Part shown: positions 35,034 through 46,212 of the stretch, piece by piece
Layout of the letters: the number at the start of each line of letters is the position of its first letter
Position numbering within the stretch: position 1 is the first letter of the stretch
Source of the DNA: Marivirga lumbricoides
Lineage (GTDB): Bacteria > Bacteroidota > Bacteroidia > Cytophagales > Cyclobacteriaceae
DNA length: 54,018 nt
Assembly (NCBI RefSeq): GCF_014636295.1
Contig: NZ_BMEC01000004.1
Coordinates: 294,330 to 348,347 of the forward strand
Reading direction: 5' to 3'
The notes under the pieces: generated by a model
What the model was told of the DNA's origin: nothing
What the model saw: only the letters and a program-made list of their open reading frames with translations
The model's database searches: none
Translations under genes and position numbers: made by a program

Positions 35034-35930
35034 TTAATCATCCGTTTTCATGGATGAGGGTAACCCACTTCTGATATGTAAATCTCTTTGAGGAAAAGGT
35101 ATCTCCACATTGTTTTTAGCAAAAGTTTTGAAAATTTCATAATACAACTGGCTTTTTAATGCATTAGGCCTTTGAATAAACTCTGAAGTCCAGATGATGA
35201 GGTTAAAATTTAGTGAACTGTCACCGTATTCATCAAACCATAAATCGGGCTCAGGATAATTTAATACGCCAGAATGTTTCTTTGCAACCTCAATAACCAA
35301 TTGTCTTACTTTCTCCGGATCTTCCTTATATGACACGCCCACAGGTATCTTAAATCTTACTCTTCTATCATTGTGGCTCCAGTTAATCACTTGGCTGTTA
35401 ATGAATTCTGAATTAGGAACAATTACGGAGATATTGTCATTGGTAATTACTGTGGTGGATCTCATGGAGATGGAAAGTACATCGCCATTAATATCACCTA
35501 CTTCAATTCTATCGCCTACTTTTATTGGTCTTTCAAAGAGGATGATAATACCTGATATGAAGTTGTTCGTCACATTTTGCAAACCAAAACCTATACCAAC
35601 ACCTAGTGCTCCTGCAAGAAGCCCCAGGGTACTGAGATCAAAACCTGCGGTTTGAAAAATAGTGATAAAACCAATTACAATAATAATGTAGCGAATAATA
35701 GTGCCTATAGATGCGCTAACACCAGTATCTTTAATATATCTGTTTAATACTCTCTTAACCAGAATTCTGCTAAATCTATTGGAAAGGAATACCAATAGAA
35801 AGCTGGATACAATGATAAATAACAGGGTAAGTATTGTGAAATCACTTCCTTTTATATCAAAAATAACGATGTTCAGGATTTCATTAATTTTCTTAAGTAC
35901 ATCCTCAAAGCTTTCACTGATTATATCCAT
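35034..35930 (-). CDS. MscS-type mechanosensitive channel
   Basis: The protein is 298 aa with three membrane helices (about 25-45, 68-90 and 95-120). The pore helix is the Gly/Ala-rich TLGLLAGALGVGIGFGLQN, followed by the beta domain with RPIKVGDRIEVGDINGDV and, further on, the mixed C-terminal domain. It opens on membrane stretch to release solutes during hypo-osmotic shock. The length matches small MscS (YggB). The start is set at the ATG before the first helix; queA starts 1.2 kb upstream on the same strand, with 18 bp between queA stop and this start. Confidence 0.9.
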   Translation of the reverse strand: MDIISESFEDVLKKINEILNIVIFDIKGSDFTILTLLFIIVSSFLLVFLSNRFSRILVKRVLNRYIKDTGVSASIGTIIRYIIIVIGFITIFQTAGFDLSTLGLLAGALGVGIGFGLQNVTNNFISGIIILFERPIKVGDRIEVGDINGDVLSISMRSTTVITNDNISVIVPNSEFINSQVINWSHNDRRVRFKIPVGVSYKEDPEKVRQLVIEVAKKHSGVLNYPEPDLWFDEYGDSSLNFNLIIWTSEFIQRPNALKSQLYYEIFKTFAKNNVEIPFPQRDLHIRSGLPSSMKTDD

Positions 35931-35948
35931 ATCCCGAAGATATATATT

Positions 35949-37175
35949 TTATGGAATTAAAAGAGAAGAATCTCCAAAAGAAAGAAAACGATAGCCCTTA
36001 CTTAATGCTTCCTCATAAATTTTCTTCCAGCCATCTCCCACTAGTGCGGCAATTAATAGCATTAAGGTTGATTCCGGCTGATGGAAATTAGTAATGAGCC
36101 CACTAATCACCTGAAACTCGTAACCTGGGAAAATAAAAATCTCTGTATCACCAAACAGGGTGTCCAGGCTGTTATTATTCATATAATTAAGCACAGCCTG
36201 AAAAGATGATGATCTAGTAGGTAAGTCTTGAAAATCTATTTCGTAAGGAAGTAATTTGCTGATCCTAAATTCTTTACCTGTGTTGTTAATCAGGCTTACG
36301 CCAAACCAGTAGGCACTCTCCAGGCTACGTACTGAAGTAGTTCCTACAGCTATAATGGGGTTTTGGGTTTCTGCTAAATATTCAATAGTCGACTTATCTA
36401 TCTGAATTTGTTCACAATGCATGGGGTGCTCCAAAACATTTTCTGATTTAATCGGCTGAAAAGTACCAGCACCTACATGCAAAGTTAAATACATGTCACT
36501 AAATCCTTCTTTTTTAAGGTTTTGTATTAAGCTATCAGTGAAATGAAGTCCTGCTGTGGGAGCTGCAACGGCCCCTTCATTCTTTGAATAAACTGTTTGG
36601 TATCTTGGTTTGTCCTCATCTGTAGCATCTCTGTTTAAATAGGGTGGAAGGGGGGTGGTTCCCATTAATTCCACTATTTCAACGAAAGGAATGGAATTAT
36701 TATCCCACTCAAAGCGGATGTGGTTATTTTCGTAAACTGAATAAGAGGCTGTTACCTTGATTTTACCATTGCTAGTCTCAAAAAATCGTTCCAGAAGATC
36801 ACCTGCTTTCCATCTTTTCCTGTTTCCTACCATGCAATGCCAGGTACATTTGTTTTTCACTAGCATCGCTTCAGCAATCTCGGTAGTTGGCGAAACAGGA
36901 GAGAGTAGAAATATTTCAATGGAAGCTCCTGTTTGCTTTTTGAAATGAATTCTGGCAGGAATTACCTTAGTATTGTTAAAGAATAGAGTGCTTTTTTCAG
37001 GCAGGTGTTGTCTTATATTAAAAAACTGATCGTGTTTAATATGACCATTTTTATGGACAAGTAATTTGGAGTGATCACGTTGTGCTAAAGGATATTTGGC
37101 AATCCTGTCATCTTCCAGTGTATATTTATAATCCTGTAAATTAATTTTTGCAGCTTTTTCCAACAAATTCGGCAT
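35949..37175 (-). CDS. queA: S-adenosylmethionine:tRNA ribosyltransferase-isomerase QueA
   Basis: The protein is 408 aa from ATG 37175; a longer TTG start adds a poor N-terminus. It transfers the ribosyl part of SAM to preQ1 in tRNA, making epoxyqueuosine. Family marks are YPLAQRDHSKLLVH, FFNNTKVIPARI, APTAGLHFTDSLI, LHVGAGTFQPIK, GTTSVRSLESAYW and the C-terminal NFHQPESTLMLLIAAL. The length fits Bacteroidota QueA. It is divergent from the epimerase gene at 37287. Confidence 0.95.
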   Translation of the reverse strand: MPNLLEKAAKINLQDYKYTLEDDRIAKYPLAQRDHSKLLVHKNGHIKHDQFFNIRQHLPEKSTLFFNNTKVIPARIHFKKQTGASIEIFLLSPVSPTTEIAEAMLVKNKCTWHCMVGNRKRWKAGDLLERFFETSNGKIKVTASYSVYENNHIRFEWDNNSIPFVEIVELMGTTPLPPYLNRDATDEDKPRYQTVYSKNEGAVAAPTAGLHFTDSLIQNLKKEGFSDMYLTLHVGAGTFQPIKSENVLEHPMHCEQIQIDKSTIEYLAETQNPIIAVGTTSVRSLESAYWFGVSLINNTGKEFRISKLLPYEIDFQDLPTRSSSFQAVLNYMNNNSLDTLFGDTEIFIFPGYEFQVISGLITNFHQPESTLMLLIAALVGDGWKKIYEEALSKGYRFLSFGDSSLLIP

Positions 37176-37286
37176 AAAATAGTCAATTTGCCACAAAGAT
37201 AAGTTCAAATGCTTTAAAGAGGAAGCTTAACAGGAATAACCAATAGCTTCACATGCAAAGCATAGTAAAATAATTAATACTATCAG

Positions 37287-38369
37287 ATGAAGATTACTAA
37301 AGTTGTAGCAAAGCATCATATTCTTGATTTCAAATTTGAGGCAGGTACCTCCAGAGGGAAATTGAATGCCAAGGACACCTGGTATCTCATTTTATATGAA
37401 GGTACTCGTGTAATAGGAGTAGGAGAGGCTGGTCCTTTAAGAGGCTTAAGCATCGATAAAATAGATGAAATGCCTGAAGCTATTGAATTGATAGCCAAAA
37501 AATTAGAAGGTAATAGCATACCTGATACTCTAAGTGATTGCTTTTTGCTGGCTAATGAAATTTGCAATAAAGCATTTCCTTCTATAAGGTTTGCAGTTGA
37601 AACAGCTTTGTTAGATGCCAGAAATGGTGGACTGAAAATGATCTTTGATGCTGGCTTTTTCAAACGTCAGAAACGTATTCCTATCAATGGATTAGTTTGG
37701 ATGGGTGAAGAGGATTTTATGCAACAACAGATTAAGGAAAAGCTCAGAGAAGGCTTTAATTGTATAAAAATGAAAATTGGAGCAATAGATTTTCAAACAG
37801 AACTTAAATTGCTGAAATCCATACGAAAAAACTACAGCAAAGAGCAAATAACTTTAAGAGTTGATGCCAATGGTGCCTTTTCTCCGGAGGAAGCACTCAA
37901 TAAGCTGAATGAACTTGCAGTTTTAGATTTGCATTCTATTGAACAACCGATTAAAGCAGGCAGCCGAAGAGAGATGCACGAGCTATGTAGGAATTCTCCT
38001 TTAGCAATTGCTTTGGATGAAGAGCTAATTGGCCTTCATGATCCTGCTGAAAAAGAGACACTTCTCAAAGAAATTAATCCTCAGTATATAATTTTGAAAC
38101 CCACATTAATTGGGGGTATACAGGCTACTTTAGAGTGGATTAATTTATGTAAAAAGCACAACATTGGCTGGTGGCTTACCAGTATGCTGGAATCTAACAT
38201 TGGTTTAAATGCTATTTGCCAGCTGGCTGATTATCTTAAGGTTAATATGCCTCAAGGCTTGGGTACCGGTAAATTATACCATAATAATATTGAATCCCCT
38301 TTAACCATTCAAAATGGGGAAATCTATTATAATGCTCATAAAGATTGGCAGGAAATTGAGTTAATTTAA
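37287..38369 (+). CDS. dipeptide epimerase (enolase superfamily)
   Basis: The protein is 360 aa. An N-terminal capping domain precedes an enolase-type barrel with the muconate-lactonising subgroup residues: K161 and K163 (KxK in IKMKIG), D193 in RVDANGAF, E219 in SIEQPI, D244 in LDEELI and K271 in ILKPTLIGG. These match L-Ala-D/L-Glu type epimerases that process peptides from cell-wall recycling. It ends overlapping the stop of the convergent DinB-like gene by 4 nt. Confidence 0.9.
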   Translation: MKITKVVAKHHILDFKFEAGTSRGKLNAKDTWYLILYEGTRVIGVGEAGPLRGLSIDKIDEMPEAIELIAKKLEGNSIPDTLSDCFLLANEICNKAFPSIRFAVETALLDARNGGLKMIFDAGFFKRQKRIPINGLVWMGEEDFMQQQIKEKLREGFNCIKMKIGAIDFQTELKLLKSIRKNYSKEQITLRVDANGAFSPEEALNKLNELAVLDLHSIEQPIKAGSRREMHELCRNSPLAIALDEELIGLHDPAEKETLLKEINPQYIILKPTLIGGIQATLEWINLCKKHNIGWWLTSMLESNIGLNAICQLADYLKVNMPQGLGTGKLYHNNIESPLTIQNGEIYYNAHKDWQEIELI

Positions 38370-38827
38370 TATCCTAATGCTCTTTTAATTGCCATAGCAT
38401 AGCCTAAATGTAAACTTTCATGGATGTTATTATAAGCCATAGCATCCTGAAAGCTGTCTAGCGTTGCTCCGAAGCTGGTTTCATAAGTTTCATAATCGGT
38501 AAACTTATACTCTGCTATGTCTTTTCTTAAATGAGCCATTGACTGGTCGGAGAAAAGATGAATGATTTCCAGCTCTGCTTTAACATCATCAATATCAGGA
38601 GGAAATGTTCCTTTTCTGTAAGTGTCGATAAAGTCATCAGGCAAAGTAAAAGATAAGCCTGAATATTTGTAAATAAGTATGTTTTGTGAAGCTATTGCAT
38701 GTCCATAGTTCCAAATAATATTGTTTTTAAACCCTTTTGGAATGATATTTAAATCTTCAACTTTCATACTTTCAATTAAGTGCTTAAAGTTGCTTCTAAT
38801 TACTGAGTTGTATTCTAATGTTTGCAT
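38366..38827 (-). CDS. DinB-like damage-inducible family protein
   Basis: The protein is 153 aa from ATG 38827; an upstream start adds ten residues of poor character. It forms a four-helix bundle of the DinB/YfiT type with metal-site His residues in WNYGHAIASQ and NNIHESLHLGYAMAI (two His spaced as expected). Many members are thiol-dependent or stress-linked transferases; the role here is unknown. It overlaps the epimerase gene tail to tail by 4 nt. Confidence 0.83.
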   Translation of the reverse strand: MQTLEYNSVIRSNFKHLIESMKVEDLNIIPKGFKNNIIWNYGHAIASQNILIYKYSGLSFTLPDDFIDTYRKGTFPPDIDDVKAELEIIHLFSDQSMAHLRKDIAEYKFTDYETYETSFGATLDSFQDAMAYNNIHESLHLGYAMAIKRALGY

Positions 38828-38913
38828 TTTTGATAAATTGAAGAGTGAAACTATCATAAAATTTCGATATTTCCTTCGTTTTGAAAAAGATTACTTAAAT
38901 TAGATTTTATTAG

Positions 38914-40962
<2,049 letters not shown>

Positions 40963-40992
40963 TTGAAAAAGTTTATTGCTCAGGCTGTTAAA

Positions 40993-41031
40993 CGGAAAGA
41001 GGAATGTTGATTACCAACATTCCTCTTTCCG
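40993..41031. terminator. 17-bp perfect hairpin between convergent genes
   Basis: The arms at 40993-41009 and 41015-41031 are perfect reverse complements (CGGAAAGAGGAATGTTG and its partner) around the loop ATTAC. There is no U-tract on either side, so it is an unusual terminator; it lies between the ends of the gene at 38935 and the minus-strand gene at 41057. Confidence 0.6.
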
Positions 41032-41056
41032 TATTAAGCACAAATATAAAATGACT

Positions 41057-41512
41057 CTATTTCCAGGCTAAAACTTTCTCTAGTGTATCAAGGAAAGCAT
41101 CTGGCTTTTGATATCCCGGGACGGCCTGAATAGTTTTAAAATCTTCTTTAATGTAAACTATAGTAGGGTAGCCGCTAACTCCCATAGATCTTGCCATCAT
41201 TTGTGAAGTAGTAGTATCCTGACCGATAGAGATTTTATCCTGGCTTTCAGCATTTAACTTTACAGCATAAAAGTTCTCGTTAACAAATTCTGCCACCTTG
41301 GCGTCCTGAAAAGTATCTCTATCCATTCTTTTGCACCATCCACACCAATTTGTGTAAACATCAACAAATATTTTCTTAGGATTTTTTTGGTTAAGCTTAT
41401 ATGCTTCCTCTAATGTTAACCATTTAATAGTAGCTTTTTCCTCAGGCTTATTTACTAAAGCTGAAGATGCTATCAATAAAACAATAGCAGGTAGTAAGAT
41501 TAATTTCCTCAT
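41057..41512 (-). CDS. thioredoxin-fold protein, exported
   Basis: The protein is 151 aa. An N-terminal signal (LILLPAIVLLIASSALV) precedes a thioredoxin_7/DUF255-like domain with the redox motif WCGWC in TNWCGWCKRMDRDTF and a cis-Pro loop GVSGYPTIVYI. It probably acts in periplasmic disulfide chemistry. It is transcribed alone, with the 17-bp hairpin as its 3' boundary. Confidence 0.88.
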   Translation of the reverse strand: MRKLILLPAIVLLIASSALVNKPEEKATIKWLTLEEAYKLNQKNPKKIFVDVYTNWCGWCKRMDRDTFQDAKVAEFVNENFYAVKLNAESQDKISIGQDTTTSQMMARSMGVSGYPTIVYIKEDFKTIQAVPGYQKPDAFLDTLEKVLAWK

Positions 41513-41574
41513 ATCTATTCAATTAATTAGTTGAATATAAAGTAAAATTTATTCAACTCAAATTTCATACAAAT

Positions 41575-42456
41575 TTATGCATTAATTGGTTCAGCTGATG
41601 TAATTTTAGCGACTTTTCTACTGGTTATTCTTACATATACAAATGCTATTCCAAATAAAACGCCAGCAACACTGGCCATGGCTCCCGCTATCGATCCATT
41701 AATTGAGAGCGCAAGAAAATGTCCGCCTATAGCTGATAAGATTCCAATGATACATGAAAGAATAATCATCTTTTTTAAATCCTGAGTAAGTAGATAGGCT
41801 GTGGCTGCTGGTGCTATTAAAAATGCCACTACTAAAATAGCCCCTACCGATTCGAAGGAGGCAACTGTGGTAAAAGAAACGAAAGACATTAACAGGTAAT
41901 TCCACAAAGTGGCTGAAATACCTAATGAGATGGCATATTGAGGATCGAAAGTAGTAATCTTTAATTGATTAAATCCCAATATGATAAATGCGATGACCAG
42001 AATAAAAACTGTTCCTAAAAGATAAATGGCTGATGGACCTATATCCAATCCGGAAGCCAAAACAATAGTGTCCAGAGGAACATAAGCTATTTCTCCATAG
42101 AGAACGCATTCCTGATCCAGATCTACCTGGCCGGTAAAAGCTGAAATCAGGATTACTCCCAGTGCAAATAGCCAGGTGAAGGTTACGCCAATGGAAGCAT
42201 CTGATTGCAGTTTGCCTTTGTTAGTGAAAAACTCTATTAAAAAAGTAGTTAAAATGCCCAATATACCTGCTCCAATCAGCATTGTTACAGAATCTCTACT
42301 GCCAGACCATAAGAAAGCTATCACAATGCCGGGCAATACTGCATGGGAAATTGCGTCTCCGACCATAGCCATTTTTCTTAGAATAAGAAAGCAACCTAGT
42401 ATACCGCAGGACATAGCCACGAGCGAACCTGTTAAAATTATGTAGAAACCTGACAT
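41575..42456 (-). CDS. metal ABC transporter permease (second permease of the locus)
   Basis: The protein is 293 aa with eight or nine membrane helices and ABC-3 family (ZnuB/MntB/TroC) motifs: MVGDAISHAVLPGIVIAFL near residue 30, the Asp-rich region FTGQVDLDQECVLYGEIAYV, and ESVGAILVVAFLIAPAATAYLL. It should form the membrane channel with the fused permease at 43155-44447. Although it belongs to the same leftward locus, a terminator (42466-42498) and the azurin gene separate it from the rest, so it may be expressed at a lower level or from its own promoter. Confidence 0.9.
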   Translation of the reverse strand: MSGFYIILTGSLVAMSCGILGCFLILRKMAMVGDAISHAVLPGIVIAFLWSGSRDSVTMLIGAGILGILTTFLIEFFTNKGKLQSDASIGVTFTWLFALGVILISAFTGQVDLDQECVLYGEIAYVPLDTIVLASGLDIGPSAIYLLGTVFILVIAFIILGFNQLKITTFDPQYAISLGISATLWNYLLMSFVSFTTVASFESVGAILVVAFLIAPAATAYLLTQDLKKMIILSCIIGILSAIGGHFLALSINGSIAGAMASVAGVLFGIAFVYVRITSRKVAKITSAEPINA

Positions 42457-42465
42457 ATGAATTCA

Positions 42466-42498
42466 AATAAAAAAGTCCTATTCAATTCGAATAGGACT
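42466..42498 (-). terminator. intrinsic terminator after the azurin gene
   Basis: AGTCCTATTC (42474-42483) and GAATAGGACT (42489-42498) form a perfect 10-bp stem. On the minus strand a T-run (A6 at 42469-42474 on the plus strand) follows. It ends 10 bp upstream of the permease start at 42456. Confidence 0.85.
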
Positions 42499-42512
42499 CA
42501 AAATGTAATGAT

Positions 42513-43079
42513 TTATTCAACAATAAATTCTCCATTCATTAAAGCAGCATGACCTGGAAAAGAGCAAATGAAAGTATAAGTTCCTTTTTCAGGTGCCTGA
42601 AATTCAATAGTATCCTCTTCTCCGCCACCCAATAACTCAGTATGGGTAATTACGTTTGAAGAAGCCTCTTCAGGAATATAATCAGTCGCTTTTGCAGTTG
42701 CTGCTTTTTGAGCAAAATCCATAAAATCTGTATCTTTTGTTAAAAGTACCCAGTTATGACCCATTTGCTCTACAGACATTTCTCCTACATGTTTTAAAGT
42801 TAACTTAACTTTCTGTCCGGCTTTTACCCTGATTTCCTGCTTATTAAATTTCATCTGGTCAGTAGCTTCAATCACTATTTCCACAACTTCTGCATCAGCA
42901 TTCATGTCAGCTTCTTGTGCAGGTTCAGCATTTTCAGCATTTTCCTGAGCTCTTTGGCTAATGATTTCCTGGGAAGTGGGTTGGCTTTCCTCATTTTGAC
43001 TTTCATTTGAGGTATTTCCTCCGCAGGCGAATACCAAACCCAGGATAGAAGCGCTTAAGATTGTTTTTAAAATTTTCAT
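42513..43079 (-). CDS. azurin-like copper protein, lipoprotein
   Basis: The protein is 188 aa. A lipobox (LGLVFACGG, acylated Cys at 19) is followed by a low-complexity Asn/Gln/Glu/Ala-rich linker to about residue 62 and a cupredoxin domain. The type 1 copper ligands are all present in azurin spacing: H108 in QMGHNWVLL, and C172, H177 and M181 in CSFPGHAALM. It should carry electrons in the periplasm, anchored to a membrane. It lies between two metal-transporter permease genes. Confidence 0.93.
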   Translation of the reverse strand: MKILKTILSASILGLVFACGGNTSNESQNEESQPTSQEIISQRAQENAENAEPAQEADMNADAEVVEIVIEATDQMKFNKQEIRVKAGQKVKLTLKHVGEMSVEQMGHNWVLLTKDTDFMDFAQKAATAKATDYIPEEASSNVITHTELLGGGEEDTIEFQAPEKGTYTFICSFPGHAALMNGEFIVE

Positions 43080-43154
43080 AACTATTAATTTAATTTATTA
43101 TCTGTTTATATAAGTACAATCGTTTAAAGTAATTGAATGTTCATGTTTTATTCA

Positions 43155-44447
43155 TTAATCGTAAGGTATTTTGGAGTTGTGAGGATCTACTTCAGGATAA
43201 CCCAACTTTTCTTCCAGCCTCTTTTCCAACTCAGGAGTAATTAAGTGCTCAATAGTATCAGCATCTTCGTGAACGTGATCAGGTGCAATTCTCAAGTAAT
43301 CAGTAAGATATAATTCCCACAATCTGTGAAGTTTCACCAGTCTGGCCGCTTTTTTTTGTCCGAAGCTACTCAGAAAGTAACCTTCTTTTGTTTGAGATAA
43401 ATAGCCATGTCTTTTTAACCTTCTCAATATTTTCAGAATGAGTTTATCGCTATAATAGCGTTTTTCCCTGATCATTTTTATAGTTTTGGGCTCTCCAAAG
43501 CTTTCCTCAGCTTCTGCAATCTGAAAGAATGTTTTTATTATATTCTCATCCTGAATACGTTGCCTGTGCCTTACTTGTATAATAGCTTTCGCAATAATCC
43601 CTTTCTTGGGGGAAAAGAATATGGATATAAAAGCTATTAATGATAGCACCATCACTACCCATGGTCCGGTTGGCATATTAGGTGCTACATAGCTGATGGC
43701 TGTTCCTGAAAAACCCGAAAAACCTCCTATAAAGGCTGCAATTAATAGAATCCTGGGTAAATACCCTGACCAATATTTAGCAGCTGCTGTAGGGGTAATC
43801 AGTAATGCTGCCATTAGCACTACACCAACAGCCTGAATGCCTGTAACCACAGCTAAAACAGTTAAAGAGCTTAACATAAAAATTAAGCCTTTCACAGGTA
43901 AGCCAATTGAGCGGGCAAAATTTTCATCGAAGCTAATCAGTTGTAATTCTTTATAGAACAAACCCACCATTACAACCAAAAGGATGCTAATGATGGAAAA
44001 AATGATCACATCCTGCTGCACCATAGAGGCAGCTTTTCCAAACAGGAAAGAGTCCAATCCTGTTTGTGCCGAGTTACCAGATTGTTGAATATAAGTTAAT
44101 AAAAGTACCCCAAAACCAAAGAAAACTGAAAGGATGAGCCCAATGGCAGTATCCTCTTTAATCTTTGAGTTTTTTGAAATATAATCAACCAGTAATATTG
44201 AAACCCATCCTGATATAAAGGCACCTACTATGAGTAATAAATAGTTTTTGGTTCCGCTTAAAAGAAAGGCCAGGCATATTCCAGGCAAGATAGCATGCGC
44301 AATAGCGTCACCGATAAGGGCTCTTTTTCTTAAAAATGTAAATGAGCCCACCACTGCCGCACTGGCGCCTAAAATTATGGTGCCAAGCGACACATAAAGG
44401 ACATTGATGTCCTGAAAGGAGAAGAAATTTCGTAGGTTTTCCAGCAT
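43155..44447 (-). CDS. metal ABC transporter permease fused to a DtxR-like domain
   Basis: The protein is 430 aa. Residues 1-285 are an ABC-3 permease with about eight helices (ALIGDAIAHAILPGICLAFL, FLFGKAASMVQQD, GVVLMAALLITPTAAAKYW). After a short linker, residues about 305-430 form a DtxR/MntR-like winged helix (KLILKILRRLKRHGYLSQ) and dimerisation/metal domain (KLHRLWELYLTDYL, HEDADTIEHL, then YPEVDPHNSKIP). The HE..A...EH pattern aligns with the metal ligands of the separate regulator at 46193-46855. The fused part may sense metal on the cytoplasmic side. It begins 1 nt from the ATPase stop. Confidence 0.9.
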   Translation of the reverse strand: MLENLRNFFSFQDINVLYVSLGTIILGASAAVVGSFTFLRKRALIGDAIAHAILPGICLAFLLSGTKNYLLLIVGAFISGWVSILLVDYISKNSKIKEDTAIGLILSVFFGFGVLLLTYIQQSGNSAQTGLDSFLFGKAASMVQQDVIIFSIISILLVVMVGLFYKELQLISFDENFARSIGLPVKGLIFMLSSLTVLAVVTGIQAVGVVLMAALLITPTAAAKYWSGYLPRILLIAAFIGGFSGFSGTAISYVAPNMPTGPWVVMVLSLIAFISIFFSPKKGIIAKAIIQVRHRQRIQDENIIKTFFQIAEAEESFGEPKTIKMIREKRYYSDKLILKILRRLKRHGYLSQTKEGYFLSSFGQKKAARLVKLHRLWELYLTDYLRIAPDHVHEDADTIEHLITPELEKRLEEKLGYPEVDPHNSKIPYD

Positions 44448-44448
44448 A

Positions 44449-45234
44449 TTACTCTCTGTTAGGAAATCTATTCTTCTGGATTAATTCACTGATTTCAGTC
44501 AATAAAGTAAGCTTACCGCCATATGTTTCCTGTAAAAGCTCCGGTGTAAAGGCATTTTCAATAGGCCCGCTGGCTACTAAACGCATGTTCAAAAGTATAA
44601 TCCAGTCAAAATACCTGGCTACAGACTGCAGATCGTGATGGACTACTATAACTGTCTTTTTTTCAGCAGACATTTGACGTAATAGCTCCACTATAGCTTT
44701 TTCAGTAGCCGCATCAACTCCTGCAAAAGGTTCATCCATAAAATAAATCTCCGCTTGCTGTGCTAATGCCCTGGCCAGAAAAACTCTTTGCTGCTGGCCA
44801 CCGGAAAGCTGAGAAATTTGCCTGTCTTTAAAAGCTTCCATGCCTACTTTGCTTAAGCTATCCATCACTATTTCTTTATCAGCTTTTTTAGGTCTTTTTA
44901 ACAATCCTAATTGACCATATCGGCCCATCATCACCACATCAAATACGGAGGTAGGGAAGTCCCAATCCACAGATTCCCGCTGTGGCACATAACTAATTTT
45001 ATCCCGTACTTCTTTTAAAGGTTTGTCAAGAATATTAATATAGCCGCTACTTAATGGGAGCAAGCCCATTATTGATTTCAATAAAGTAGATTTACCAGCA
45101 CCATTCGGTCCAATGATTCCTATTAATTTTCCCGATGGCAGACTCAAATCCACATCCCAAAGCACAGGTTTTTTCTCGTATGAAACGGACAGATCGTGTA
45201 CTTCAATTATTGGGTTTTCAACTTGTTGTATCAT
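44449..45234 (-). CDS. metal ABC transporter ATP-binding protein
   Basis: The protein is 261 aa. Walker A is GPNGAGKST (about 37-45), the ABC signature LSGGQQQRVFLARAL, Walker B EIYFMDEPFAG, and the H-loop His in IVVHHDLQSV. It belongs to the zinc/manganese (ZnuC/MntA/TroB) branch, as the neighbours show. It energises uptake with the permeases at 41575 and 43155 and the lipoprotein at 45271. It starts 36 bp after the lipoprotein gene. Confidence 0.93.
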   Translation of the reverse strand: MIQQVENPIIEVHDLSVSYEKKPVLWDVDLSLPSGKLIGIIGPNGAGKSTLLKSIMGLLPLSSGYINILDKPLKEVRDKISYVPQRESVDWDFPTSVFDVVMMGRYGQLGLLKRPKKADKEIVMDSLSKVGMEAFKDRQISQLSGGQQQRVFLARALAQQAEIYFMDEPFAGVDAATEKAIVELLRQMSAEKKTVIVVHHDLQSVARYFDWIILLNMRLVASGPIENAFTPELLQETYGGKLTLLTEISELIQKNRFPNRE

Positions 45235-45270
45235 AAATATTGCATCTTCAATGCTTTATTAATAGCTAAT

Positions 45271-46212
45271 TTATTCAGCTGTTAAACCTTTATATATTTT
45301 TTGAACATTGGCATTTACCATTCCTATGTATGTGCCTTCCTCTGTACCCTCTTCACCCATTGCATCTGAATAGAGGCTACCCCCAATTTTAACCTCGTGT
45401 CCTCTTCCTCTGCATCCTTCTATAACTGCTTCAATTGCCTTTTTGGAAACAGAAGTCTCTGTATAAATAGCTGGAATTTTATGTTTTACTATAAAGTCAA
45501 CCAGATTGCTCACATCCCTTAAACCATATTCCGATAATGTAGAAATTCCCTGTAGCCCTCTCACTTCCATTTGATAGGCTTTTCCAAAATATTCAAATGC
45601 ATCGTGGGCAGTTATTAAAATTCTGTTGGAATCAGGGATGGAAGAAATTTTGCTCTTTACTGCTAAATGAAGGCTGTCCAATCTGGCAGAATAGGTCTTA
45701 TAATTCTGACGATAAGCAGTCACTTTTGTAGAATCGGAATCGCTTAGTTTATCTGGTAAGATAGCCAATGCTCTGTTCCAGAGGCTTACATCAAACCAGA
45801 TATGAGGATCATGAGCACCTTGAAATGATGAATTATTAATCAGGGAGGACGAAGGTACATTTTCTGCAATTGCAACAACGTTCTTTTTTTTGCTGAGCTT
45901 ATTTAAAATATCTCCCATTTTTCCTTCCAAAAATAAACCATTATAGACAATTATGTCTGCATCCTGTAGTTTTAAGAGGTCGCCATGGGTTGCTTTGTAC
46001 AGGTGAGGATCCACTCCCGGCCCCATTAAAGCTTCTACATTTGCCTGGTTTTTTACAATGTTTTTTACTGCATCGGCTATCATTCCTGTGGTGCAGACAA
46101 TGTTTAGCTTTTCGTTATTTTTTTCATCTGATTTAGAACATGATCCCATCAAAAGGGGGGACGATGTCAACATAATAATCAGGGCTATTTTATTAATTAG
46201 TGACCAATACAT
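45271..46212 (-). CDS. metal-binding lipoprotein (TroA/ZnuA-like)
   Basis: The protein is 313 aa from ATG 46212; a 28-codon longer frame overlaps the regulator more and has no signal peptide. A lipoprotein signal ends in LLMGSC (C25). The four metal ligands are H70 in GVDPHLYKATHG, H137 in DPHIWFDVSLW, H203 in ITAHDAFEYFGKAY and D283 in LYSDAMGEEGT. The His3-Asp set and the TAHDAF context resemble TroA, which takes Zn2+ and Mn2+, rather than the Glu-containing Mn-specific proteins. It overlaps the end of the regulator gene by 20 nt. Confidence 0.92.
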   Translation of the reverse strand: MYWSLINKIALIIMLTSSPLLMGSCSKSDEKNNEKLNIVCTTGMIADAVKNIVKNQANVEALMGPGVDPHLYKATHGDLLKLQDADIIVYNGLFLEGKMGDILNKLSKKKNVVAIAENVPSSSLINNSSFQGAHDPHIWFDVSLWNRALAILPDKLSDSDSTKVTAYRQNYKTYSARLDSLHLAVKSKISSIPDSNRILITAHDAFEYFGKAYQMEVRGLQGISTLSEYGLRDVSNLVDFIVKHKIPAIYTETSVSKKAIEAVIEGCRGRGHEVKIGGSLYSDAMGEEGTEEGTYIGMVNANVQKIYKGLTAE

